Of a DNA stretch of 64,000 nucleotides, positions 11,730 to 24,540 are shown piece after piece. The notes beneath the pieces are model-generated. The model ran no database searches and was not told where the DNA came from. It saw only the letters and a program-made list of their open reading frames with translations. The position numbers and the translations under genes are program-made. This stretch comes from Anseranas semipalmata. Its lineage: Eukaryota > Chordata > Aves > Anseriformes > Anseranatidae. Within the stretch, counting starts at the first letter, position 1, and each line of letters opens with the position of its first letter. The DNA lies in assembly GCA_013399115.1 (NCBI GenBank), contig VXAA01005170.1:81461-145460 (forward strand), given 5' to 3'.

Positions 11730-14700
11730 ACATTCAGAGCCAAACGGAGCTTTTCTGAGCACTGGGGTACCTCTCGTAATCCTAATCCCTATGTCTTTCT
11801 TTGCTATAGCAGCTATCATGAATTCAATAAAAATGTATTCAGTGATTGAACAGAAGATATTCCAAGTGCAGCGGGTTTTCAACTCCAGGTATATCGACCG
11901 CTGAGAGTCTGTGGAATACTTTTAAGAGATCTGCGAAAGATACTAACTTGCTATACAAAAATTCAGAAACGGGAGATTTCTAACCAAGTCCGTATCTCCA
12001 TTAGATAAATTACAGGAATCCATGCCCTGAGAAAGGTTGACAATCACTGCACCAAAATATGCTTTACTGATACCAGACTATATTATACCAAAAATAATCA
12101 ATGCAATCACTATCAGTATCAAATATAAACATTAATCATTTGTCTCCTAGATGTAACTGTCTCTAATGGCACAGACACTTATCATAAGTTCATTCTCAAT
12201 CCTACTGTACAAGCCATTTGTAAATGTATGCCTCAATTCTTCATGAACACTTACGGATGACCCAATCTGAGAGACAGCAAGGCACGTATATGTAGAGTTT
12301 AATACTCCTATTTGTTAATATGAAATTTGTAGAAGTCAAAGAAACAAGAAGTTTAAATTCAAGCTAATAGTAAGGCAGAGCTTTCAAGTCCCTAAGAGGC
12401 AGACATTTCTAGATTGATTATAGTACAATTTCTTCTTTTCACTGGAAATTAAATCAGGTTATTATGAATGAAAGGATGATACTTTGAAAGAATCACATTA
12501 AGAATGTAATACAAAATAACCCCCTTTTTACTACCAAGATGTTAGGACATTTGTGTTGTGTTCATGGACATAATGGTTTTGAGCATGAAAAACAGCAGGA
12601 GCTGTTATATTAAGTTTTACAATTAAATTCAACCACACAATTTAGAAATCTGACTTAAGCTCCTTTGAACTCTCTGCACATCTAAATACAAATTTTTGTG
12701 CTCATCCCTCTGCCCCCTCCTCCCCCATACATTTCGGGAGGAAGTGACAACTGTTACAGTGAGGGATAGAATACTCACAGAAGTAGCAAATTAGACAAAA
12801 CACTTGGAGAGAGAATGTATTTTTATATTTATTTCAGTCTTGTCCTTAGACCTTCCTCCTAAGGGTCTGCTTTTGTTGTGATCTGTGTTATATTCTGTTG
12901 GCATTTCTGTTTTTACTAACTTTCAGGAGGAATAAAAAACCTGAAAACCTCTTAAATGAACCTGGGATCACAGCTGGAAAAAAGCTGAATGCAGAACCTA
13001 AGAGAGTGCATGTATTAAAACACTTACATTTTGAGAAAGACTCATAACCTCATCTTCAGATGCTTCTGTAAATAACAAGTCAACAAAACAACAAGCACTA
13101 CCCCCTCCACTGAAAGGGTGTATTTGGGACTTTGTTCCTTTGAAACATAGAACTACTCATCAAAAGCAGTCACACCTTACACTGTGACAAGTCAAAGGGC
13201 ACTAAGTTGCCTCACACAAGACACTCATTCTTTAGGCTACTTCTTTACCCTTTGGCTATTTGTCCTCGAGCATAACTTGAGCATGTTTCATCTTTGACCA
13301 GCCCAACACAACAGAAGACAGCATCTTGAAGTGTGCACATGCAGGCCTCCATCCCCACATATCTTCTGAATGGGGAATGGCTCCATCTTAGGCTGGCAGC
13401 TCATGGGAAGGCTATTTATCTGATCACCACTTGACTCAAGTCCCATCACACACTTGAAAACTAGTTACTGCATCTCCCATACCCTGGAGCAGGCTGAGCA
13501 CATTAGCATAGCTCTTATTAACTTGCTTCTTGACCTCTTGCACATGCTCTGAAAATGTTTGTGTTAGCACCAGAGTCACACCAAAGTCCTTCCTACTCCT
13601 TTTAAAAGTTAAAGGCAACCCACTGCACTCAGCAGGCTGGTGCCCAGCTACAAACCAGGATGGGTGGTGTCTGGAGATGCATAGCAGCTACCAGCAGCTG
13701 TATTCTAGCACAGGAGCCCAACAACCCTGATAAGGTGATTGGTATCATCTTGCCTCATCAAAAGAGGACCCCTTCAGGATCCAATTGAGTTCTGTACCTC
13801 TAATTTGGCAAATATAATCTTACAGAGTACTCCTGGAAGGGTACAACCTTTAAAGGTTTCTGCAAACTTCAGCATTTGTCCCACAAAGTAGAAGTTGGGC
13901 TGTTTTCCTCCATGGCCACAAGTGTTTATCTCTTAATTTAGATGTAGATAGTACAGAGTAATGAAAATAACCATTTTCTTTTCCTTTCCTCTCATTTCCA
14001 GTTAATCTGCCATCTTACGAAATGTTGTCTGTGCACACTCAGCAAATACCCTGTGTCTAATGCTTGGCTGTAGAGCTGATGTGGTAGGAAAGAGAGGCAA
14101 GAAAGGGATTTTCAGATTGAATGGAAGACGGTGCTGTGCATGAGGTGGGTACCACAAAAAGAAGGGTCTGTCCTACTCATCCTACTAAGATTAGAGATTT
14201 ATTTTCTGCTTGGAGGTGTCAGGCTGTAGGACTGCCCTACAAGATGCTAGGAAGACTCAGACTTGTGAGTGTACATGTCCTTCTTTTAGATGCTGATGAG
14301 AATAGATGTAGTGAGGAAGGCAGGGCTACTGCAAAGAGCTTGCTTGCCTATGGAAAGCTGGAGAAAGGTAGGCTTCATAAACAGGCCCAGGCCAGGCTGT
14401 TTCAGTTAGGCATTCACCTTAGAAGATAACAGAATATTCAGGCAAGGTACCCATACAGGGCTCCATCCCAGCAAGATAGAGTTACAAAGCCCGGGGGAAC
14501 AAATATTCTTCTCACAGGGAATCAGCCCACTCATTTTTCAACCAGTCTTTAGTAAGATTAAATGTAAAAAAACTCCAGATTAGGGAATAGCTCAGTGGGA
14601 CTCCACACCACATGCCTGGTTTCGGAGATGGAGAACAAAACATGGTTGCGATACATCCTGCTTATCAGTATGTTTCTCTATTTGGTGATGACAAAGTGTA

Positions 14701-17700
14701 CTATTTTCACATTGCATACAGAAATAACTAGCTGACAACAGTTGTGCTCAACCTTATGTCACCAATTAGATCTGCATTAACGTATTTTCTTAAACTTTCT
14801 GGCACGCAGCCTCTTTTCCTTCTTAATTTTTCTGAATAGATGCCAATAATCAATTTACTCCATTGTCTCCAATTACATTAAGTCCTAAAGTAAATATCTA
14901 GGCAACATGCTTGTCATAGCACTGAGACTGTTTGGAAACTACCACTTGACACCCCAAACTAACTAGAAAATTGTTGGTTTAGTTTCTTGAAGAGTGAAAC
15001 AAGACACCATCCCACCTCATACTCCAAACTCATGTACCAATAAGAGAATATTGAAAGTATTTTGACATGTTGAAATTATAGAACAAAGTAAAAAAAATAA
15101 ATAAATAAATTAAAGTCCACATCCTGAGCCACCAGAAGTTTCACTACTTGCCAGGATTGGTATACATTACTGCCAATCAATCTGCTTTGCTCCTCTAATG
15201 AATCTAATAAACCCAAGATCTCCCTGGATGGGGTATTTTATCCAACCAGCTGGACGAGAATCAGACCCATGAAGTTCATCAAGTGATTCAGTAAACAATA
15301 TGCAATAATTTAATTCTCTAATGAGTATGATTGAAAGAACGTTTTAATACATTAAGGTTAAATTCGGAAATACAGCTGATAAACAGAATATATTTCTTTA
15401 TGCATCGCACAATTCAGTTTGTAGCAGGTTTTTATCTAACTAAAAAACAGATTTAATGCAGAATATCAAGGTGTCGCCATTAACATAAATACCATTTTAG
15501 CCCTTTTTGCAGCAGTGACACAGATCTTGGCCTGTTTATACATATGTACACATTTTGCTACAGGCAAGTTTTCCTGGAGACCCATGGCTCTTTTCTAAAT
15601 ACATGTGAACCCTGAATATATTTTAAAAGTAAATGAATCCACATCATATTAAGATAGTCTAACTAAAAGCAGGGATGCAAGAGCCTGGATGTCCAAGGAA
15701 TGCTTGTTTATATACTAGAAGCGTCTTTTCATGAGCTACTGTTGCCTTGGAAACCAATACTAAAAATGAAAATTTTGTCTCTATGGGAAAAAAAACTCCA
15801 AACTATTCAGTTATCTCAGAAGCGTCCTTATCTTTTCCTGATCAATCTGAAACAAAGACTGGCAGTTGGGTATTACCAACTCTTAATTCCCTCTTCCTAT
15901 TCAAAAATAATACCTTGCTTTAAATTTTGCTGCCTGTGATAGGAAACAGAGGCCCTGTTTCTTATTTCCTGCCAAACCTCTTATCAAAAAGATACTTACA
16001 TTCTTTGTCTCAATAGCTTGAAGAAGAAAAAAGCCTTTGCAGAAGTCAGAAAGGTGTTTCCTGACATTTCAGTCTTTTCATTTACTGATTAAAGCATTCA
16101 ACAGCTCTTCTACTAGCAGTGTCACAGTTTGAAATTCTTGGGAAACATACTGTCCTTAAATGGTGTTACTTTGGGGCATTTGTCACTTTTTCAATGGCTC
16201 TTAGTTGAATAGTGTTTCCTAACTAGTGTTTCAGCATGAGCACAGAATGTTGCTATTTTCTAAGTGGTTTCCTTTCCAGCCTTTCCCTATCAGGGTTACT
16301 GCTTTTTCTAGCCTGATTCATTTTTGCTCTGCATGCGGGAGGATATTCCAATAGAAACAATATAAAATCTATTCTACACCGGCAAGTAAAGAGGAAGAAA
16401 ATGTATATAGGATGACAACAGGAAGACAAAGCAAAGGATGTCAATCATCTCTAACACAAGGCGGCTGTGCCTGCTGAGATGTGGTAAATCTGAGGTAAGA
16501 TGGCCATTTAGCTTATTTTTGTGAGAATGTAACCTGCTTTGTCACGAAGCATGACACCCTTACAAAATTTGATTTGTCTTACTTCAGTTTACCATTTTTA
16601 CATATATAGAAATAGGTTCACACGCTTTTGACCACTATATCACAGATGGGATAATTTTTTTCTTCTGATTGACTTGAGTTGTGTTGTAGATCTTATTTCC
16701 AAAGAAAATTTCCAATCATGCTGTTCTATTTCTGGCACTGGACTGAGACAAGAAGAAAAAACACAATCTCCACTGAGCAGTGACAGACAGTGGTATAATG
16801 GGAGATGTGAGCCTAAAAATATTACTATTCAATATGCAGATCAACTCTATGGATTTCTTGTAACTACAGGTACTTGGCTGCTATCAAGAAAAATCTCTGT
16901 GGAGGGGAAACATGAATTCCAAGGGCACAAAATCTCTGTTAAAAGCACTGAGGATTTAACCTTCATGCAGCAAAAGCACAGTATGGAACTAACCAAACTA
17001 TACGTAAGCTATACAAACTCAAGTAATACATGCAGCTTCCTGTTGGCAAGATGTTCATGAGTTCACTCAGAGTGAAGTTAATGGATATTCTTGGAGAAGT
17101 CCAATGTCAAAGTCATGGCTAGAAACGCTGCCCTTTTTCTCTAGGAGGAAATCGTGGGACTACCACCTATGAATACCATGGTTGTGCTAGTGAAGTTCCC
17201 TGCCCCACATCATAGAAGATTTATGAATTCTGTTTAGTAAACTAACAGGTTCATGATTCTTTCAAAAACCACACAGCTACGTTGAGGATTGTCAAGTTTT
17301 GCGAGGCTTCAAATCCCAACAAGTTTCTACATATTTGAGAGAAAAAGGTTTCAACTCCACATGTAAATAGGGTCAGAAAATTCAGTCCTTCCCTGACCAG
17401 TAAGGTTCTGTAAGGCAATTTGTTTTCACCTTTTTACTTACCATGAGGGGTGGGGTGGAAATGGTGATCAGGAGAAGTGTGTATGGCATAACAGATGGCC
17501 AGCAAAGGCAGTGAGAGAGCATGATGTCCATTGTGGGGTTCTTTTCTTTTACCATGAAAGACTGCTTTAAGGGTGAAATGTCTGTCCTGTGTTTCAAGAA
17601 AGTCCTTCAACACAGATAAATTTCTATGAAATATTTCTTTTTTAACAACAGAGCATTTCCTGATTAAATGTTGCTCTAGCTATGATGAAAAAGGCAGGCA

Positions 17701-17943
17701 CTAACTACTCTGGAAAACTTCTTGTTCAGTGTAGGCATCCATTAGAAAATTACAGGACACACAATAGCTGCTTGGCAAGTCCCAGTGCCTTTCACCAGCT
17801 GAGCTCATCACACCTTGGCCAGCACCGAGCAATGCAACTGAACTTGCCTGTCACTGGGAGCATCAGCTGCCACCCAAGCATGCTCACATGGACAATTAGC
17901 ATAGCTCAGTCAACAGGTGATAACTCCCTCAGCTGCAGTAAAT
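11730..17943. other. Intron stretch without recognisable genes
   Basis: Unique-looking AT-rich DNA with an A/AAT run at 15090-15113. A minus-strand 60-codon ORF at 13436-13618 has a faint likeness to the end of a non-LTR reverse transcriptase. The 128-codon plus ORF at 16674-17060 shows no domain I know. Confidence 0.55.
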
Positions 17944-18070
17944 AGAATCATTTAGGTTGGAAAAGACAATTAAGATCATCAAGTGCAACCATCAACCTAA
18001 CACTACCAATTCCACCACTAAAACATGTCCCTAAGCACCACATCCACACCTCTCTTAAATACCTCCATTT
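17944..18070 (-). mobile_element. CR1 LINE 3' fragment
   Basis: GAATCATTTAGGTTGGAAAA, then AAGATCATCAAGTGCAACC, CACCACTAAAACATGTCCCT and TCTTAAATACCTCCA, matches the reverse complement of an avian CR1 3' end and last codons. It is moderately diverged and 5'-truncated. Confidence 0.9.
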
Positions 18071-19411
18071 ATTTTTCCTCCAGTCAGCACTCTAGGAAGC
18101 AGAGAAACAAAAGAAGCTTTAAGAAATAAATGAGGGAAATCTCCCCTATGAAGGAACTATTTTTTTTCCCCTTGAAGTTGGAGTATTAACAGCTATAAAA
18201 CCTTGTGAAGTGACTTGTTTTGCTTTACTCAGCTTGCAGTTCTGCCCAGACCTTGTTCTAAGAAGTGGCTGAAGTTTACAGTGAATTTATCAGAATGCAC
18301 TTATTTTATCTTTAAACAAAGAGTCTGCAATTACAATAGCTATATAGAATTCAACAGATCAAACAGCACTTACTACAATGCAGTTAAATTAGATGAGTTC
18401 CTCATTTCATCCATAAATCACTTTTTAAAGTGAAAGTACTTTTGGAGAAATTACTTAATGCTAGTTTACTATCTCTATTAGCATTCTGGCACAGTGCCCT
18501 ATCACAGGAATACAAATTCTGTGCATTTCGGAACAATATGAATGAGAATGCTCTCTGGCTGTGAAATAATTTTAGTTTCAGTGAAAGATATTAACATTAC
18601 TTGAAATCAGTTTCGTATTTCACAAAGATTCTTAACGTTGTGGTAATAGTCATAACAGGAATGTAATTGAATATTTTGCTATGATGAAAAAATGCATCTG
18701 AACTTGGAACTTTATTGGCATCAACATGCTCCTTTCCCTACTTACTTCATACTGCAGATGCAGTTTACTTTGTCTTTTAAGTCAAATTTGAACAAGCTTC
18801 TCCAGGCTCAATGATTTTCACTTCAATGAAAATAAAATGAAAAACCCCCTTCTTCACTAAAAAAAACAATTTACTTGCATTGCATGATGAATTTTTAAGT
18901 ATTAATGAGATGAGACTTAAACCTTGAAAGAAAGGTCCTACATATCCTTAGAGAAGGTAAGTTAAGTAAAATAAAATTGTTTTAATTTATGAATGCAAGG
19001 CTTGATATCATGCTTCCATCAGTGGAATTGGTGAGATGTCCTCCTCCCCAAACCCCTTTTTTAAGGGCATATCTTTGTAAATGAACATAGGGAAGCAGCA
19101 GAAGAGGAAAGGATGTAGAAAAAAAAGTAAAAATAAAAGCCAAGAACAGAAAGGTCTCTGGGTTACATCTGCACATTTGCTTAAAAAAAATTTGCTGAAG
19201 ATTATTATAAACCCCCTCACACAGGGGAGGGAAAAAAAAAAAATCAAACAACTTCCCTTTGATGAATTGGCAGGGCTATAAACCACACGCACTGATAATG
19301 GAACAAAGCCAGTCAATGCAAACTATTATTCCTATAGCATAGGCAAATCTGAAACTGGAATAGAAGAGTTACAAGGCAATAAACTGTTCAAGTTAGGTAT
19401 GACAAACTTAC
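18071..19411. other. EPHA6: Intron stretch just downstream of the 210-bp exon
   Basis: AT-rich intron ending at the splice donor (GTAAGT read on the minus strand at 19411-19406). An A run lies at 19231-19243. No further exon or named repeat is visible. Confidence 0.65.
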
Positions 19412-19621
19412 GCTTGTTGTATAAGCAGCTTCAGGATCGTCCTCTAACACTCGTGACAAACCAAAATCGGAGACTTTACACATGAGGTTACTGTTGACCA
19501 AAATATTACGGGCTGCCAGATCACGGTGTACATAGCCCATGTCTGAGAGGTACTTCATGCCAGATGCAATTCCCCGCAGCATGCCAACCAGCTGGATGAC
19601 TGTGAAGTGGCCATCATGCTT
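19412..19621 (-). CDS. EPHA6: Internal exon of an EphA receptor tyrosine kinase, best match EPHA6 (catalytic loop to activation loop)
   Basis: This 210-bp exon encodes 70 residues of the cytoplasmic kinase domain of a membrane receptor for ephrin ligands. Residues 30-43 read [14 protein letters not shown], with the catalytic Asp at residue 34. SDFG at 51-54 supplies the metal-binding Asp. The exon ends in [10 protein letters not shown], which includes the activation-loop Tyr at 67. The opening [15 protein letters not shown] is EphA-type, and the combination KHDGHF, IASGMKY and AAYTTS fits EPHA6 better than EPHA3, 4, 5 or 7 as I remember those proteins. The acceptor is TTTACTTGCAG just above 19621, and the donor GTAAGT lies at 19411-19406. 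Both boundaries are phase 0, and 210 bp is the length I recall for this exon in other EPHA genes. An unbroken ORF runs on into intron at both ends (19388-19645), so ORF length overstates the exon. One oddity is Met at residue 47 (NSNLMCK), where EphA paralogs I recall have Val. Being Eph is near certain; EPHA6 is likely. Confidence 0.93.
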
Positions 19622-20037
19622 CTGCAAGTAAAGATGCACGTTCAAAGAACACAGCCAGTTTTCATGAATTTCATACTAGTGACATTAAGTACAGCTTTTA
19701 TTTAAAATGCCAGTCAACCTGCCCACTACACACTTGTTTTTTCATTTAACTTGCTCAGCAGCACAAGCTACCCCATCTCTCATTGTTCAGTTCATCACCC
19801 TTTTCTTCAATATTTCCACACTCTCCATGATCTTTCCAACGACCACATTTAATGTCTTTTATCCTCAGTTACTAAGAACATTTTCCCCAAACTCAATTTT
19901 TTTTAATGCAAGAATGACAACACACAGAAAAATCCTCTCTTCATCTCTTACTCCATACCCTCAGGAAACAAAATGGTCCTCCTTTTATTACCCCAGCCTT
20001 GATGGTCTGCATGAGATACTGCTGTTGCCTCACTGCC

Positions 20038-20067
20038 TTTTTTTTTTTTTTTTTTAAAAAAAAAAAG
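20038..20067. repeat. T(18)A(12) back-to-back homopolymers
   Basis: Eighteen T (20038-20055) run straight into twelve A (20056-20067). The tract can fold on itself and its length may be misassembled. Confidence 0.9.
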
Positions 20068-20324
20068 GAATAAGTTTGGAGCTTTACCTCATCTCTGTTC
20101 TGCACATAACACCATATGATCTCTGAACACTAGATTGAAAAGGAGATTTGGGCTGACATTCAGGGGGTCACGTGTGGCTTCTCCACGCTTTTCCTAGCTG
20201 AAGGAAGAACCCAGTTACACCCAGACCCATCTAAGCCATTAGTCTGCTTAACTTCTGCTGAAATCTGTTGGAGTTGAACATCTAAGTAAGAGTTATGTTA
20301 ACTGCACTCATCTATGTGGTTAGT

Positions 20325-20430
20325 CTTGTTGGGCCTCTGTTTCCCATCTACAAAGTGAAAATTAATGCTTCTGTACCTCCTAAGTCAGAAGACTGCTGAA
20401 TTCCATGGCGGTGGGGACTAAATGAGTTCC
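20325..20430 (+). mobile_element. Probable MIR-like SINE fragment
   Basis: GGGCCTCTGTTTCCCATCTA followed by CAAAGTGAAAATTAATGC resembles the MIR 3' half (cctcagtttcc-catctgtaaaatgggga) at the level expected for a very old copy. Ends are uncertain. Confidence 0.5.
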
Positions 20431-22123
20431 TACACTGAAGTCTGATGATGGGCTCTCTGCCAGGTTTACACCTGCTCTATCTACCCTTTAAGGCAGACTA
20501 TTGATGATAGCAGTATTTCTGTGACCTCAGCTGGCAGAGATTTAGCTTCTCATGGATTATTCAATTAGCCAAGCTTTTATGTTAACAAGAACAGCTAAAC
20601 AAAAACAAAAATCTCTTCCCTACAAGCAACTTAACTTTCCATTTTCTCTTTGGACACTTTCAGCATTGGGCTACATAGAGGTAGCATTCAGGACCTATTG
20701 CTTAGTTCATATATCTAAGTTAGATGAACTTTACATTAAAGTCCAATAATTCATTAGATTCACTAAAGCAATAAACTGAACAGCACAGGTATGCTTAATC
20801 TTATCTCTGAACAGCAAGTAATTTTAGCATATCCATCAGGATTCATTGGTTTGGGGCCTACATCTAGCTAGTCAGGTGCACAAGCATTTAGAGAAACAAG
20901 GAACTAGTACTCAGCTCTAACTAATGTAAAAATGTAAAATCAATGTTAAAACACACAAAAACCCAGACAGGGAAAAGCTTGGTGTTACTTGCTCCTCATA
21001 TTATTAATCCATCTGCCTCAGCATGGAACAGTACCAGACCAAGACCTGCCTGGAATATATATTATATGTGTGCTTATCAAGAATTTATATGTTCTTAAAG
21101 TAAAGATTAGAAGGATAAATTATCCTGCGTGCATAACAGACTACTAAATTGAGACTTACTCGACTATAAAGAAGTTTGAGGAAAGAATTCTTAGTGTCAC
21201 TACTGTTTGATTAAACTCTGTTGGGTACAAACAGGAAGAAAGACAAACTTTACAAACAGAAGTAGTAAAGATGATATGGATTTTGCAGTTTGTATAACTT
21301 CTAGAGTTTCTTGAAACTCTTTCAATTCCTTTCATAAAATTGGAAAAAAAAAAAAAGCTCAAGTGCAGTAGTACATGAAATACTAGCCAATACTATTCCT
21401 TCAGATTGTAATAAAACAAGACAAAAACAGGAAAAAAAAGCATGATATTTAAGATACACACAGATTTCAAAGCTGCTATTCTAGGCTAACATATCAGAAT
21501 GATAAAGTTTGGGCACCAATACACCTCACCAGCAAGAACACCTTACACTCTCATACTTCCCAGAATGCTTGTTATTTAAGGAGCCATACATCCACCCATG
21601 GATGTACAACATCATCACCTCACAACCTTCTCCAAACAAAGCACACTTACTGACATACCTTTAAAACCAGCTATTTATGACAAATTCATGGCAACTTTTC
21701 CACTTGAGTATCTTCAATGCAATTCCCTCTAAGTAATCATGTCACACCTGTAAGCCCCACCCTGTTTTGTTGTCTCCATCAAAGCCACCTGTAACCAGTT
21801 AGTTGTGCAGACAACACTCAGCTGAGGGTCAAGACACAAGTATGATAACAAGATACTTTAAAAAAAGGGGTATCCAGTGTTATGGACCTATTAGATGCCC
21901 TTTCACAGGCCGCTACAAAAAGAATAAGGAACCTTTCAGAGTCCCTAAACATATCAGTGACAGACACTTTAAATAAGAACTTCCCATTACCAATTACGCA
22001 AGGAGAAACAAAAGACAATGTTCTTAAAGATTTATTTTAAGCTTCTTCCAATAAAGTAAGGACGTGAGCCCTATCCAGTATTTCATCTGCTGAAGCCACA
22101 GTGGATTTTTTTTTTTTTAATTT
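20431..22123. other. Intron stretch without recognisable genes
   Basis: AT-rich DNA with an A run at 21344-21356 and a T run next to the gap. I see no exon or repeat I can name. Confidence 0.55.
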
Positions 22124-22184
22124 NNNNNNNNNNNNNNNNNNNNNNNNNNNNNNNNNNNNNNNNNNNNNNNNNNNNNNNNNNNNN
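22124..22184. other. Assembly gap (61 N)
   Basis: Unknown bases directly after a T(13)-AA-TTT stretch, so the gap probably hides a homopolymer or simple repeat. The reading frame across it is meaningless. Confidence 1.
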
Positions 22185-24540
22185 CTGTAGAATGAGGATT
22201 GGGAACAAAACACCCACAGCTTGCTTTTGCAACACAAACAGCCCCCCAGCCTCCTAACAAAGCACCAAACAAAACCAACCCCCCTCAAGCTCTAGATTGT
22301 ACCTCTTCCTTATCATTGTTCACAGTTCCATTATTTCAATGATCAAAACCTCAGTCATCTGCAACACCTCCCTTAACCTTTTGTTCCTTTAAATCACAAG
22401 CATTCCTTCCTTCCTTTTTTAATTTGTTCTCTTTCAAATCTAGACCATGCTTGACTGATTTTTCATAAAACATAACCTTTTTCTGCTCTTTCCAAATCTC
22501 AGTATTTGCCTTACCAATATAGAAGAAATGCCTGAGTTAAAAACAATCTCATGCTTTTGCCATTCTCTCTCCTTCTTTCAAATTTCTTTGAGCTTCTGCC
22601 TTGACACAAAAAGTTCAAGCTTATCTTTACCTTTAAAGAAATGACAGACTTGCTAACACACCAGATACAATTTTATTCTGTTCTCTTTCTTCCCCTGAAT
22701 ATTTCTCTGAATCCTCTTCCACATCTGTTCCCCTCTGTTACTTCTCATTCTTGGTTTTATATTGTTTAATACTACCCTCACAGCTGGAACAAGTACATTT
22801 TCCTGTGAGCAAAACAATCTCTTTCTCAAGTCTCTCTGTAATCACTTCTTCTGCATTAGTTTCCATGCCAGTTGTATTCCCTTACCATCTATAAACTGTT
22901 TTCTTCCAATATATCAAAATATTTGTCTGATTTAAGCTGACCAGAACAGGGACTATGGGCCATATTTAACCCTTTGAGAAGTCAACTAAGTTGGTGAAAT
23001 TATACTAGGTATGAATCTGGCCTCATATTTTCAGTGTTTGTAAATCCCTACATAGATCTGTGGGTCAAACCAGTCCTTTAGCAACTTTCCATTATTTCAT
23101 TTCATTTGCTTGTCTTATAGGGACATAAAACACTCATCTTAATGATAAGGCAGTTGTAATCTAGAGCTTTATTCTGATTCCCGTGACTTATATTTGAAAT
23201 ATACTTTTGATAGGATTCCCACTGGGGTGTTAAAGGTGTTAATCAATACTGGCAACAATACAGACCCCAGTGGACTTGCCACATTTATCCTATCTTCCTA
23301 TCAAATTTTAATCAGGTTTTAATGACTTTGCTAAATAAACTTTTCTTATCGACCGAATACAAATGCAATATCTGGGTAGTTGCCATTGAATTCATATAGG
23401 CCCCTGAAAGCTCTGAAAAATATTGTTTTCCGTTCAGTTACAGTTTGCCCTCAAAAACCTTATGTATGTGAAATATTCTCATCATACTACAGACTCTTTA
23501 ATAACACTGATGTATAATGGGGCAGTAAAGAGGGCCAGTTATTCCAGGGGAGGAAGGAAGATGTCTTAAGTTTCTCTTATAGGTTTTTATTTTCTAGTTT
23601 CTAGCTCCAGCCTGCACTAGTTTAGACCATGGAATTTTTCTTGTTCAGAAGTTTTTGTCCATTTTAGTATTGAATAACTTTCTGGCAGAGTGGTGAGTCA
23701 AGCTTCCTATATTGTTTGTGGACTTATATCTACTCTAGAATCCACTTCTTTATTTGCCCTATAGGTAAGAGTAAGATCTTAGCACTTCTATGGCCTTATA
23801 TTCTGAGAAGTGTATAGGATATACTACGGGTGTAAATATTCTACTGCAGATGATTTAAGATTTATTTTTGAAGGAGAATAGCATTGATAGGCGCAGTGCG
23901 TCTACGTCTAACTTAGATCATATTCACCACTGATAGCTCCTACCGGTCATTATTTGACAATGCTAAGTAAATGGTAGATCTTTATAGGGATAAATCTTCC
24001 AATGTTCAAGCTGAAACTTGGTATTACCTGGAAGTATAATTCATGCTTTATACTACCATGTGGATTGCACTCAGGTTTCTACCACTAGTACAGAATTAGA
24101 TCAACACTCAATTTATTCTTTAATTAATGGCTACCAGGATTTCATGCAATTAATAACATGTAATTTTGTTAAATATAATACATATAAAACTGAAATTACT
24201 TTAGTTCATTTTAAATGCTACTGAGTGATCCTACACCACAAGAATCTAATGCCTCTTCAAGCATTAAAAATAGGGGTTATTATACTGCCATCAGAAGGGA
24301 CTATAGATGCATATCTTCCGCTAGCAAGAAGTCTTTTTATTATTAAAAAAAATGTTGCAAGATGGAGCTGTTCTGAAGCTTATTTTAGGATGCAATAGCC
24401 ACACTCAAATCTGGACATAACAGCAGCAGTAGCCTTGTAACCTGTGACCCTGCCTTCCTTTCCCAGCTGTAGCAACAAGAAAGGGCTGTCCTGACATAAC
24501 CAGGTGTCCCTGCCCACTTGCGTGCACTGGAATATAGCTG
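22185..24540. other. Intron stretch without recognisable genes
   Basis: T/C-rich from about 22300 to 22900, then AT-rich. Bases around 23220-23300 may be another remnant of an old CR1, but the likeness is too faint to annotate. Confidence 0.5.

Larger units (their letters stand above)
1..19411 (-). other. EPHA6: EPHA6 intron downstream of the 210-bp exon (partial)
   Basis: Intron DNA runs from the donor at 19411 to the window start without a recognisable next exon. That exon should begin with GGKIPIRW in frame, and I found no minus-strand equivalent by eye. The stretch is a repeat graveyard: CR1 fragments, an ancient CR1 at 10.6-11.0 kb, a solo LTR at 11.2-11.7 kb and homopolymer runs. Confidence 0.75.

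Noticed and set aside
16674..17060. 128-codon plus-strand ORF
   Set aside because: No protein family I recognise, no coding-like composition, antisense in the EPHA6 intron.
22037..22288. ORF spanning the N gap
   Set aside because: A third of it is unknown bases, so the frame is not evidence.
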